Positions 50,039 through 58,785 of a stretch of 64,000 nucleotides of DNA are shown piece by piece. The notes below the pieces were generated by a model. It made no database searches. It was not told the DNA's origin and was given only the letters and a program-made list of their open reading frames with translations. The stretch is taken from contig JAUWYR010000003.1 in assembly GCA_030615745.1 (NCBI GenBank), forward strand, positions 26,283 to 90,282. The letters are read 5' to 3'. This DNA comes from Candidatus Zixiibacteriota bacterium. Lineage in GTDB: Bacteria; Zixibacteria; MSB-5A5; SM23-73-2. How positions within the stretch are numbered: the first letter of the stretch is position 1; each line of letters begins with the position of its first letter. Both the position numbers and the translations under genes were made by a program.

Positions 50039-53000
50039 ATGTTAAAATCAAAGTTTGTTTTAGCGGTCTTTTTGAGTCTCTTTTTCTTTTCCTTTTCTAA
50101 TTTTGCTCAGGCTCAAAATCCAGATCCAGGAGATCCGGATACAGTCTGGATAGAGCAAATTCCCTCTTTGGGACCGAACCAGAGTGTGGTAGTAAATGTG
50201 GTCGCCTATACTGATGAGCTTGTGGCTGGTATTAGTATACCTCTTATTTTCTATGATCCAGACAATACTGATATAGTTTGCGATTCTATTAAGTGGGGAA
50301 GCTGGGTCACCGATGCCAGTCCAAGTATGGAATCAGGGCAGATAGACACTTTGAATTACAAGCTTGCGATGCAAGCTGTATGGTTTACAGGAGGACTACC
50401 TTCAGGTCATGATACACTGGCTAAGATATATTTTCACACAGGACCTGACTGGCAAGCGAACAAAGGGGTTGTGATTGATTCCACTACCTATTATCCTCCT
50501 GACATAGGTATCAGATTTGAGTTCATTGATGAGGCTACAGCTGATGTTTTCATCCCGATCTTGAGTAAGGGTTGTTTAGGATCTGCGATTAAAGTAACAT
50601 CTCCTGATGGAGGAGAGCTCTGGTATGTTGATGAAAGCCACGATATAACCTGGTTTACTGTGCTATTTGACGACAATGTCAAGATTGAGTATTCCACTAA
50701 TAGTGGTAGCGACTGGTCAACTATTATTTCCAGCACCCCTAATGATGGGATTTATCCCTGGACTATTCCTAATACTCCTTCTCCTAATTGTCAGGTAAGA
50801 ATTTCCGATGCAACCGATGGTGCTCCCTGGGATAAAAGCGATTCTAATTTTTCTATTCCTGATTTCGATATCTCTGCTTATCCTGATACCAGCAAAGCTG
50901 AGGCAGGAGAATCAACTACCTTCTGGGTAAAAACTGATTCACTATTTGGTTTTGCCAAACCAATAGCTTTAAGCCTTTCAGATCTGCCTTCTGGAGCAAC
51001 AGAGAGTTTTGTTCCTAATCCAGTTACCCCTGGGGATAGTTCTCTTTTGACTATAGAGACTGATGTGACCACTCCAGCAGGGCATTATACTCTAATCATT
51101 ACTGGAACCGGAAGCCAACAGCATTCAACCCAAGTAACTTTAGTTGTGAATGTGCCGCCTTATGCGTTTAATTTGCTTTCCCCATCGAATGATGACACAG
51201 TTTCAACTTTACAGCCCACATTGTCCTGGGAGCAGGCAACTGATCCTGATCCAGAGGATAATGTTACTTATACTCTTTATTATACCTTAGATCCTGCGTT
51301 TACCACTTACGATTCTGTGCCGGGACTGGTAGATACTTCTTATCAGCTTCCAATTTTAAATGATGACGCTTTATATTACTGGAAAATTGTAGCCATAGAT
51401 AAATGGGAAGACAGTACCTGGAGCAACCAGGCCTGGCAGTTTAATATTTATTATCCTGAACCACCTTTACCTTTCAGTTTAGTATATCCTCCTAATAATG
51501 ATTCTTTAAATCAGACAAGTGTAGAGTTAAAATGGAGATCAACTACAGATCCAGATCCAGGCGATTTTGTTGTTTATGATTTGTATTACGATACTCATTC
51601 CGGGTTTCCTTCTCCCACCGTTGTTCCAGACTTAGCTGATACAACTGACACTATATCGGTTAAAGATGACAGCACCTATTTCTGGAAGGTCTTAGCTAAG
51701 GATACCAATACCTCTGGTAGATGGTCTTCTGTTTTCAAATTCAAAATTGGAATACCGGATCCACCTGGTGCCTTCAGTTTGGTTTCACCCTCAGATGGTG
51801 ATACTGTTATCTTACACCCAACCTTAAGCTGGCAGACTGCGGCTGATCCTGATCCAGGGGATGTGGTTAAATATATCCTTCACTTTTCACTCGACAATAC
51901 CTTTGCCTCTTTTGAAGCAGAAACCACTTTTAATACCAGCTTCACCCTCCCCGAGTTAACCAATGATACTTTCTACTACTGGAAAGTTAAGGCTATAGAT
52001 TTGTTCGATTTAGAAACTTGGTGCACCGAACCTTACCTCTCTTTCTTTGCTCATAATGTAGCTCCAGACGTATTCAGTTTAATCTCACCAGATAGTGGAG
52101 AGACAGTTTCAACTTTAGAACCCACTTTGAGATGGAATCGGTCAACTGATCCGGATCCTTTTGATCCTATTTCCTATACCCTTTATTACTCCTTGAATGC
52201 TAATTTTGCCGAGTCTGTGGAAGTGAATCTCTCTGATACTTTTTATACAACTTCCACATTATTCGATGACACAGTTTATTTCTGGAAAGTGAAAGCAAAA
52301 GATTCGTATGGACTTTCAACTTGGAGTAACCAGTTGCACTGGAATTTCAGAGTCTATTATCCTGAGCCTCCTTATACTTTCAGCCTTTTATCTCCACCAG
52401 ATGATATCACATTAAGCGACTCAACTCTGGATCTGGTTTGGCAGTTGACTCAAGACCCTGACCCAGAAGATATTATAGTTTATGACCTTTACTATGATAC
52501 TCATTCAGATTTCTCCAATCCAACTATAGTGCCCGACCTTTCAGATACAACCTGTGATGTAACAGTCAGAGATGATAGCACCTACTTCTGGAAGGTTCTG
52601 GCTAAGGATACTAATACCTCTGGTAGATGGTCATCTGAGACCTTCAAATTTAATATATACGTCCCTGAACCACCCAATCCATTTAATTTAGTCTCTCCAG
52701 CAGATAAAGAGACAACTTTCACTCTCTCTCCAGAGTTGGTGTGGGAACAGGCAACAGATCCTGATCCAGGTGATTCTGTGCTTTATAATCTCTACTATAC
52801 CCAGGATCCAGACTCTCTCTTTGCGAATGCTGATTCGGTGGTTGATTTGGAAGAGAACTCTCACACTTTATCTGAATTGGATTACGGGACTATCTATTTA
52901 TGGAAAGTTAAAGCAAAGGATACTAATACTGAGGGTAGATGGTGTAATCAGCCACTCTGGAGCTTCTATGTCCCAGCTTGCATTAAGGGAGATGTGAATG

Positions 53001-53179
53001 GAGATGGAAAAATACAGCTTAACGATGTTATCTATATATGTAACTATCTATTCAAAGGAGGTCCTCCTCCTTGGCCAATAAAGCTGTGTGCTGATGTCAA
53101 CTGCGATGGTGTCGTAAACTTGGCAGACGTCATCTACTTGGCAAATTACTTGATCAAAGGTGGTCCACCACCCTGTTAG
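50039..53179 (+). CDS. Secreted cohesin-like, FN3-repeat, dockerin protein
   Basis: A 1046-residue exported protein. Signal peptide about 1-26 (VLAVFLSLFFFSFSNFAQA). A cohesin-like domain (about 30-180) is followed by an Ig-like domain (from IKVTSPDGGELWYVDES). Six fibronectin-III-like repeats of about 100 residues each begin with a motif like FNLLSPSNDDTV, FSLVYPPNNDSL or FSLVSPSDGDTV. The C-terminus is a type I dockerin: GDVNGDGKIQLNDVIYICNYLF and ADVNCDGVVNLADVIYLANYLI, each with the calcium-loop DxNxDG. A surface scaffold or adhesive role is inferred; no catalytic domain is visible. Confidence 0.9.
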   Translation: MLKSKFVLAVFLSLFFFSFSNFAQAQNPDPGDPDTVWIEQIPSLGPNQSVVVNVVAYTDELVAGISIPLIFYDPDNTDIVCDSIKWGSWVTDASPSMESGQIDTLNYKLAMQAVWFTGGLPSGHDTLAKIYFHTGPDWQANKGVVIDSTTYYPPDIGIRFEFIDEATADVFIPILSKGCLGSAIKVTSPDGGELWYVDESHDITWFTVLFDDNVKIEYSTNSGSDWSTIISSTPNDGIYPWTIPNTPSPNCQVRISDATDGAPWDKSDSNFSIPDFDISAYPDTSKAEAGESTTFWVKTDSLFGFAKPIALSLSDLPSGATESFVPNPVTPGDSSLLTIETDVTTPAGHYTLIITGTGSQQHSTQVTLVVNVPPYAFNLLSPSNDDTVSTLQPTLSWEQATDPDPEDNVTYTLYYTLDPAFTTYDSVPGLVDTSYQLPILNDDALYYWKIVAIDKWEDSTWSNQAWQFNIYYPEPPLPFSLVYPPNNDSLNQTSVELKWRSTTDPDPGDFVVYDLYYDTHSGFPSPTVVPDLADTTDTISVKDDSTYFWKVLAKDTNTSGRWSSVFKFKIGIPDPPGAFSLVSPSDGDTVILHPTLSWQTAADPDPGDVVKYILHFSLDNTFASFEAETTFNTSFTLPELTNDTFYYWKVKAIDLFDLETWCTEPYLSFFAHNVAPDVFSLISPDSGETVSTLEPTLRWNRSTDPDPFDPISYTLYYSLNANFAESVEVNLSDTFYTTSTLFDDTVYFWKVKAKDSYGLSTWSNQLHWNFRVYYPEPPYTFSLLSPPDDITLSDSTLDLVWQLTQDPDPEDIIVYDLYYDTHSDFSNPTIVPDLSDTTCDVTVRDDSTYFWKVLAKDTNTSGRWSSETFKFNIYVPEPPNPFNLVSPADKETTFTLSPELVWEQATDPDPGDSVLYNLYYTQDPDSLFANADSVVDLEENSHTLSELDYGTIYLWKVKAKDTNTEGRWCNQPLWSFYVPACIKGDVNGDGKIQLNDVIYICNYLFKGGPPPWPIKLCADVNCDGVVNLADVIYLANYLIKGGPPPC

Positions 53180-53200
53180 ATTAATTTTTTGAATAAAAAA

Positions 53201-53225
53201 CCCTCGCTTGCTGCGAGGGCTTTTT
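53201..53225 (+). terminator. Terminator of the dockerin gene
   Basis: CCCTCGC-ttgct-GCGAGGG followed by CTTTTTATT. Confidence 0.9.
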
Positions 53226-53329
53226 ATTCATTTTAGTTAACAATTTTTTGAAATTTACGATAATTGAAATTAAGAACTCAACCTTAGTTTTAAAAATAAT
53301 TTTTCAAGAAAAAAAATATAAAATTTCGG

Positions 53330-53358
53330 TTGACAAAGAGAAAAAAAATTATTAATTC
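53330..53358 (+). promoter_or_regulatory. Promoter of the small cohesin-like gene
   Basis: TTGACA, 17 bases, TAATTC, about 50 bases before the start; CAGGAGGTGAGGG is a strong ribosome binding site. Confidence 0.65.
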
Positions 53359-53406
53359 TACATTGAAAATAGAAGTTATAAACCTTTTTTCCTCAGGAGG
53401 TGAGGG

Positions 53407-53970
53407 ATGTTAAAAAACAAGTATGTTTTAATTTGCTGGCTGGTTGTTTTTTTCGCTGGTTTTTCTTTTGCTGCTTCAGAAGGTGATCTTAACAAGCCTG
53501 ATACAGTTAAAGTTGAGTCCATACCTGAAGTTGGATCCAATCAGTCCTTTGTGGTTTCAGTTACTGCGTTCACAGATCGGGCGTTGAGAGCCTTTCTTAT
53601 CCCTTTGACTTTTCACAGCAAAGATAATCCTGACATCGCATGTGATTCCATCAAGTGGAGTAAATGGGTTTTAGAGGCAAATCCCACTATTGAGGGAACA
53701 AGTATTGACACTGTTAATTCTAAATTGAAAATGGGAGCGTTCTGGCTCGATAAAGGGCTTCCTCAGGGTGATGAGACACTGGCACGAATATATTTTCATA
53801 CTGGACCTAAATGGAAAAAGGGAAAGGGTCTGGTGATCGATACCACTGTCTATTATCCTCCTTCTATAGGAGTCTCTCTTGAGTTTGTGGAGGAGAAAGA
53901 GGCAGAGAAAGAGGCACAGTCATTTAAACCTGTTTTTGTGAAGGGATATATAGGTCCGGTATCGAAGTAG
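53407..53970 (+). CDS. Small secreted cohesin-like protein
   Basis: A 187-residue exported protein (signal peptide about 1-22, LICWLVVFFAGFSFAAS) that is almost entirely one domain. It aligns with residues 30-180 of the preceding dockerin protein: PDTVKVESIPEVGSNQSFVVSV vs PDTVWIEQIPSLGPNQSVVVNV, DETLARIYFHTGP vs HDTLAKIYFHTGP, IDTTVYYPPSIGVSLEF vs IDSTTYYPPDIGIRFEF. The fold appears cohesin-like. It could be a free partner for dockerins or simply a duplicated domain. It has its own promoter and terminator. Confidence 0.82.
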   Translation: MLKNKYVLICWLVVFFAGFSFAASEGDLNKPDTVKVESIPEVGSNQSFVVSVTAFTDRALRAFLIPLTFHSKDNPDIACDSIKWSKWVLEANPTIEGTSIDTVNSKLKMGAFWLDKGLPQGDETLARIYFHTGPKWKKGKGLVIDTTVYYPPSIGVSLEFVEEKEAEKEAQSFKPVFVKGYIGPVSK

Positions 53971-54001
53971 CTTTACTTGATGAGGTATAAAAATATTTAG
54001 A

Positions 54002-54032
54002 AAAAGCCCCAGCTCAAAAAGGTGGGGCTTTT
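54002..54032 (+). terminator. Terminator of the small cohesin-like gene
   Basis: Perfect 10-bp stem AAAAGCCCCA/TGGGGCTTTT with an 11-base loop. Confidence 0.88.
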
Positions 54033-54112
54033 CTGTCTCAACGCAGAAAATCTCTGAGTATTTTATCGAATGTCACCAAAAGATAAGAGATTATGAAGAG
54101 ACTATTTTAATT

Positions 54113-55156
54113 ATGCTGAAAGATATTGAAAAACATTACACTTTTTTTGATCTGAATGGAGAAAAGATAGATCTAAAGGGGAGAAAAGCTATTGATCAAT
54201 ATAAAGAGATCCATAAAGATTTCTCATTCAATTTCACTTCGATAGTTCTGATCTCCGCAGAAAGGGGAGAGGATACCAAAAGATGCGTCGAAAGCATATT
54301 TAATTATACCCCTGAGCCCTTTGAGATTATAATATCTGATGTGGGTTCATCTGAGGGTACAAAGAAAATCTTGAAAGAGTTAAAAGGAGCAAATTCAAAT
54401 ATTCATATGATATGTAACAAGGATAGCACCGGGACCACCGGACAGAGAAATCAGGGAATTTTCCTTTCTTTAGGAGGGCTTTTGGTATTTATGGATAATG
54501 ACGTTTTAGCTTTACCTAACTGGCTAAAATCTCTTAAAAGTGTGATCCAAAAGGATGAAAAAATAGGAGCAGTAGGAGCTAAGCTTTTGAAACCAGACAG
54601 ACTCACTGTTTACTATTGCGGAGCGCATGCTGTTACTCTGGAAAAAGATGGGGAAATATACGGTATTGGATTGGATAAGGGAGAGGAACTATCTGAGTTG
54701 AGAAAAGATGATCCTATTCCCCAAGTGGAGGGTGAAGTACCATGGTATTCGACTACTACACTTTTGATTAGAAGGGACGTGGTCTATAAATGTGATGGAT
54801 TCGATGATATTATAGGGGGGGAAGGGATATTCATTGCCAATGAGGACAAGGACCTTTCTCTAACCATAAGAAAAGAAGGTTTTAAAATCTGGTATTGTCC
54901 TGAATCCGAGACTATTCACAACCACGATTACTCTCAAGTTAACAGAGAAGACAAATATCATAAGCTTTACAGATTAAGGATGAATCAGATTGAGAAAGAT
55001 ACCTTGTATTTTATGAGAAAGTGGAATTTGACTTATCTCTTAGAAAGACTCCCCCATGAGGATAATACCAAGAAATTGGTGGGTAGCAAGTTGATTCCGG
55101 TCAAGCTTGATCTCTCATCTATTCCTTATTCAGATGATCTTGTTAGATTAAAATAG
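54113..55156 (+). CDS. Family 2 glycosyltransferase
   Basis: A 347-residue GT-A fold enzyme. After an N-terminal extension of about 40 residues comes SIVLISAERGEDTKRCVESIFNYTPEPFEIIISDVGSS-type sequence, then GTTGQRNQGI and the DXD-like VFMDNDVLALPNWL. A later NEDKDLSLTIRKEGFKIWYCP supplies the catalytic acid region. Its sequence order parallels the next gene, so the two are tandem paralogues. Soluble, probably membrane-associated. It likely adds sugars to a surface glycan or glycoprotein; donor and acceptor are unknown. Confidence 0.88.
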   Translation: MLKDIEKHYTFFDLNGEKIDLKGRKAIDQYKEIHKDFSFNFTSIVLISAERGEDTKRCVESIFNYTPEPFEIIISDVGSSEGTKKILKELKGANSNIHMICNKDSTGTTGQRNQGIFLSLGGLLVFMDNDVLALPNWLKSLKSVIQKDEKIGAVGAKLLKPDRLTVYYCGAHAVTLEKDGEIYGIGLDKGEELSELRKDDPIPQVEGEVPWYSTTTLLIRRDVVYKCDGFDDIIGGEGIFIANEDKDLSLTIRKEGFKIWYCPESETIHNHDYSQVNREDKYHKLYRLRMNQIEKDTLYFMRKWNLTYLLERLPHEDNTKKLVGSKLIPVKLDLSSIPYSDDLVRLK

Positions 55157-55176
55157 TTTTTAGAGGAGACTAAATT

Positions 55177-55995
55177 ATGGCTCAAATTGAAAGCTCTATA
55201 ATCATAATATCCGCCTTAAGAGAGAAACAGACCAGGGAATGTCTGGAAAGTATCTTTAAGTATACTGATGAAGGGTATGAGGTCATCGTGGTGGATGTTG
55301 GCTCATATCCGAGCACAATAGAATGGCTGAAATCCTTAAAGCGGACAAAAGACAATTTCAAATTAATACTTAACAGAGAATCCCTGGGGATATCCGTGGC
55401 TCGAAATCAAGGGATTGAAATTGCAGGGGGGAAATATGTCGTTTTCATGGACAATGACTTAATAGTTACCGAAGATTGGCTGGAGGAGTTAATTGAGGTC
55501 GCTTCAAGTTCAGAGGAGATCGGAATGGTGGGATCGAAGATTTTAAGGATGGATGATATGGTGCATTTTTTTTCCGGTTATATGGCGGCTGATTTTGATG
55601 AAAAAGGGAATCTAAAGGGGATGGGGTTGAGATGGCTTGTCCCTTATAAAAGATATGCGCCGGAGGTTACGATTCAAGAGGATGTGGAGTGGTATCCTAC
55701 CACCTGTTTGTTAGCTAAAAGAGCCATCTTGCAAAAGATAGGGGGTTTTGATGAATTCCTTTTGACTTGTGAGGAGGATAAGGATTTGTGCCTTAGGGTT
55801 AGAAGGTCTGGTTACAGGATAGTCTACTGTCCGAGATCTGAGGTCTATCACAATCATGATTATAGCAAGGCGAACAGAGAAAATGAATATCACATGAAGT
55901 TCCGACTTCGAACAGGTCAAGCTGCTAAAAATCAAGCCTATTTTCGGAAAAAATGGAATTGCGAAATAATTTTCGAGAATAAATTGGACTATTAA
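55177..55995 (+). CDS. Family 2 glycosyltransferase, paralogue
   Basis: A 272-residue GT2 enzyme with IIIISALREKQTRECLESIFKYT, GISVARNQGIEIAGGKYVVFMDND (DxD-type), and CEEDKDLCLRVRRSGYRIVYCP. It has no N-terminal extension compared with the upstream copy and shares the ending HNHDYSKANRENEYH (HNHDYSQVNREDKYH upstream). GAGGAGACTAA precedes the ATG. The three glycosyltransferase genes are separated by 20 and 5 bases, so they form one operon. Confidence 0.88.
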   Translation: MAQIESSIIIISALREKQTRECLESIFKYTDEGYEVIVVDVGSYPSTIEWLKSLKRTKDNFKLILNRESLGISVARNQGIEIAGGKYVVFMDNDLIVTEDWLEELIEVASSSEEIGMVGSKILRMDDMVHFFSGYMAADFDEKGNLKGMGLRWLVPYKRYAPEVTIQEDVEWYPTTCLLAKRAILQKIGGFDEFLLTCEEDKDLCLRVRRSGYRIVYCPRSEVYHNHDYSKANRENEYHMKFRLRTGQAAKNQAYFRKKWNCEIIFENKLDY

Positions 55996-56000
55996 AGAAT

Positions 56001-57236
56001 ATGAAGATTTCTTTGCTAATCCCCACTTACTGGGGCAGAGAGAGGAAAGTAGGGTACAAAGAAGGGGACGATGTTTATGACCACCCCACTCCTTTGGATG
56101 AGGAGAGAACTTTAAAAAGAGCCATCGAAAGCACCAATATTTTGAAGCAAAAAGACTTTCAGCTGGTGATTTTGGGGGTTTCTACTTCCCAGGAGATCGA
56201 GGATAAGGTGGAGGAGAGGATAAAAAGTATTATCAAAGAGTGCAAAAAGAACCTTAAGGTTAAGTTTTTCTCTTATTCACATCTTGAAACATTATGCGGG
56301 TTTTTAAAATCAAAAGGGAAAGATAGTTCCGAAGGATTCATAGAATTTGTTGACCTTCTTAAACTTCGAGGTTATTCCAATGTCAGAAATATGTGTTTGG
56401 TTGTTTCTCATCTTTTGGAATCTGATATTGCTATTCTTGTCGACGATGATGAGATATTTGAAGACCCTTTTTTCATAGAGAAGGCAACTGAGTTTGTTGG
56501 TAAAGAGTTTGAGGGGAAAAAGATATATGGTGTTGCGGGATATTATATAAATCCAGATGGGGATTATCTGATCAAAAAAGAGAGCTTTCCCTGGATGACC
56601 TTCTGGAATAAGACCCGGTGGATGAATCAAGCTTTTAAAGAATTTATCGGATGTGAGCCCAGGTTAAAACCTGCGCCTTTTGTCTTTGGTGGAAACATGG
56701 TTGTTCACAAAGAACTTTTTACCAAAGTTCCATTCGACCCCAATGTTTCAAGGGGGGAAGACATAGATTATCTTTTGAATGCCAAGATGTTCGGATACGA
56801 TTTTTACCTAGACAGAAAACTTTGGATCAAGCATGACCCTCCTCCAAAAACTCATCCCAAGTGGAGACAATTAAGGGAGGATATCTATAGATTTATTTTC
56901 ACCAGATCAAAAATAAAATCTCAGACTCCTAATCCAAATACGAAGATTGTTAAAACAAAGGAGTTGGACCCTTACCCCGGAAGATTTTTGAAAGATGATT
57001 TAGGAGAGCTTATCTTTAAATCAAATACAATGCTGGCAACCGATTATTTGGCTCAGAGCGACTTAGAGGGATACAGGGAATGTATGCGAAATATCTACTT
57101 AGCTGAATATGATGCACCTCCTAAATTCGATCCTTTTTTATCTTTTTTAAACCTTCAAAAAAAATGGGGAGAGTTAATGGAATATTTAGGGCGCAGTGAG
57201 GTCTCATCTTATATCGTGGAGAGGTTATCTTTATAA
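56001..57236 (+). CDS. Glycosyltransferase-like protein, third in the operon
   Basis: A 411-residue GT-A-like protein, different from the two upstream. N-terminal ISLLIPTYWGR, a DxD-type VDDDEIFEDPFFI after NVRNMCLVVSHLL, and RGEDIDYLLNAKMFGYDFYLD as the acid region. A C-terminal extension of about 130 residues is of unknown function. It starts 5 bases after the previous stop. Codons for SEGFIE (56328-56345) are identical over 18 bases to an intergenic palindrome motif and to a segment of the DegT gene. The substrate is unknown. Confidence 0.8.
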   Translation: MKISLLIPTYWGRERKVGYKEGDDVYDHPTPLDEERTLKRAIESTNILKQKDFQLVILGVSTSQEIEDKVEERIKSIIKECKKNLKVKFFSYSHLETLCGFLKSKGKDSSEGFIEFVDLLKLRGYSNVRNMCLVVSHLLESDIAILVDDDEIFEDPFFIEKATEFVGKEFEGKKIYGVAGYYINPDGDYLIKKESFPWMTFWNKTRWMNQAFKEFIGCEPRLKPAPFVFGGNMVVHKELFTKVPFDPNVSRGEDIDYLLNAKMFGYDFYLDRKLWIKHDPPPKTHPKWRQLREDIYRFIFTRSKIKSQTPNPNTKIVKTKELDPYPGRFLKDDLGELIFKSNTMLATDYLAQSDLEGYRECMRNIYLAEYDAPPKFDPFLSFLNLQKKWGELMEYLGRSEVSSYIVERLSL

Positions 57237-57287
57237 TCAAAAGCAAGTTAAAGCCAAAATCTTAACTCTTTCCACCCCATTTTTTAC

Positions 57288-57315
57288 TTGAAAAAGAGTT
57301 TTTTGCTTCTATATT
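57288..57315 (+). promoter_or_regulatory. Promoter of the SpoIIE-type phosphatase gene
   Basis: TTGAAA, 16 bases, TATATT, about 60 bases before the ATG. Confidence 0.55.
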
Positions 57316-57373
57316 AAAAAGAACAAAAGATTTTCTGTAAAAAATAAAGAAAGTTGCGAAACATTTTTTTAAT

Positions 57374-58642
57374 ATGAAAGGAAATTTAGAACAGGAGAAT
57401 CTGAGATTAAAAAGGGCGGTGGAGGAGCTCTCGATTTTAAATGAGCTCTCAATTGCCATCGGGTCCACGATGAAAGTTGAGGAAATTACCAAACTGATCA
57501 TCTCCAGATGTATCAAAAGAATTGGAGTTGAACAGGGAGCAGTAACCCTTCTAAAAGAAGATCGAGATGAGCCTTTCAAGACCTTTGTCAGAGTGATAGA
57601 TAAAAAGCAAGAGGATATTCCATATAGATTGGGAATGAGCTTGTCTGGCTGGATGCTTAAAAATCAAAAGCCCCTTTTGATAAATGACATCTTCACTGAT
57701 GAGAGATTCTCAAAAGTCAGTTTGGAAACAGGAAAAATCAAATCGGTTTTGTCAGTTCCCCTTAAGGTGAAAAATAAAATGATCGGTCTTATATCTTTGT
57801 TCAACAAAAAGGGGGAGGGTTTCACTCAAGAGGACCTGAGGCTTTTGTCAATTATTGCTATTCAATCAGCTCAGACCATAGAAAATGCTCGACTTTACGA
57901 GGAGGAGCGCAAACTTTTAGATTTAGAGGAGGATTTGCGAACCGCTTGGCACATTCAGCAATCCCTTCTGCCCAAAGAAAATCCTGTTATTGAAGGATTT
58001 GAGATTTTTGGTCTTTCCATTCCAGCTAAACAAGTTGGTGGGGACTATTATGATTTCATCCAGATTGATGATTCTCGTCTTGGCATTGCCATAGCAGACG
58101 TCTCTGGCAAGGGGACTTCTGCAGCTTTGCTGATGGCAAATTTGCAAGCCAGTTTAAGGGGTCAAGCATTGATGAGCCGTAATGTGAAGGAAACTGTGAC
58201 CAAAGTCAACTTTATGCTCTCCAGATTTATGGATATGGGAAAATTCATTACCCTTTTTTATGGGATTTTGGATATCAAAAACAAAACCTTTACTTATACT
58301 AACGCTGGACATAACTTTCCTTTTCTTCTGGACAAGGATGGTAATATAAAAAGATTGGAAAAGGGTGGAATAGTTTTAGGAACACTTGATAATTTTGTCT
58401 ATGAAGAGGAGACTGTGCAATTGAAGCCGGGCGACCTTTTGCTTTTATATACTGATGGTATAACCGAGGCGATGAACGAAGAGGATGAGATGTTCGAGAA
58501 GGAAAGGCTTTTAGAACTTCTTAAAGATAACCAGGAGATTTCTACGCAAAAGCTTTCCCAGAAAATTGTTGATTCTGTCCTCTCCTTCCAGGGGACCCTT
58601 CCCCAGGGTGATGATATGACACTGGTTTTGATAAAAGTTTGA
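57374..58642 (+). CDS. GAF-domain SpoIIE/RsbU-type protein phosphatase
   Basis: A 422-residue signalling protein. A short coiled coil leads into a GAF sensor domain (about 25-170, GVEQGAVTLLKEDRD, LSVPLKVKNKMIGLISLFNKK). A PP2C-type SpoIIE phosphatase follows (about 195-422) with QVGGDYYDFIQI, IAIADVSGKGTSAALLMANLQ, TNAGHNFPFLL and QGDDMTLVLIKV. All metal-binding aspartates expected are present. Such enzymes usually dephosphorylate anti-sigma-antagonists, but no STAS or HATPase anti-sigma gene is adjacent. Downstream on the opposite strand are Ser/Thr kinases. Confidence 0.9.
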   Translation: MKGNLEQENLRLKRAVEELSILNELSIAIGSTMKVEEITKLIISRCIKRIGVEQGAVTLLKEDRDEPFKTFVRVIDKKQEDIPYRLGMSLSGWMLKNQKPLLINDIFTDERFSKVSLETGKIKSVLSVPLKVKNKMIGLISLFNKKGEGFTQEDLRLLSIIAIQSAQTIENARLYEEERKLLDLEEDLRTAWHIQQSLLPKENPVIEGFEIFGLSIPAKQVGGDYYDFIQIDDSRLGIAIADVSGKGTSAALLMANLQASLRGQALMSRNVKETVTKVNFMLSRFMDMGKFITLFYGILDIKNKTFTYTNAGHNFPFLLDKDGNIKRLEKGGIVLGTLDNFVYEEETVQLKPGDLLLLYTDGITEAMNEEDEMFEKERLLELLKDNQEISTQKLSQKIVDSVLSFQGTLPQGDDMTLVLIKV

Positions 58643-58705
58643 TTTTTTCGCTTTTCTGTTTATATATTTTCTTTTGATATTCTCGCTCAGCGAGGATGTT
58701 ACATC

Positions 58706-58785
58706 TGTCTACTGCCTACTGCTTACTTTTAACTCTTTTCTCTTTATTTTTTAATTTTTCATTTTTAACTTTTAATTTTCAATTT
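58706..58785. repeat. Degenerate 7-bp tandem repeat overlapping the end of the TPR gene
   Basis: On the minus strand the units read AATTGAA, AATTAAA, AGTTAAA, AATGAAA, AATTAAA and then, further on, CAGTAGG, CAGTAGA. The last codons of the TPR protein (LKIKS) lie within this repeat, unlike the other arrays, which are fully intergenic. Confidence 0.7.
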
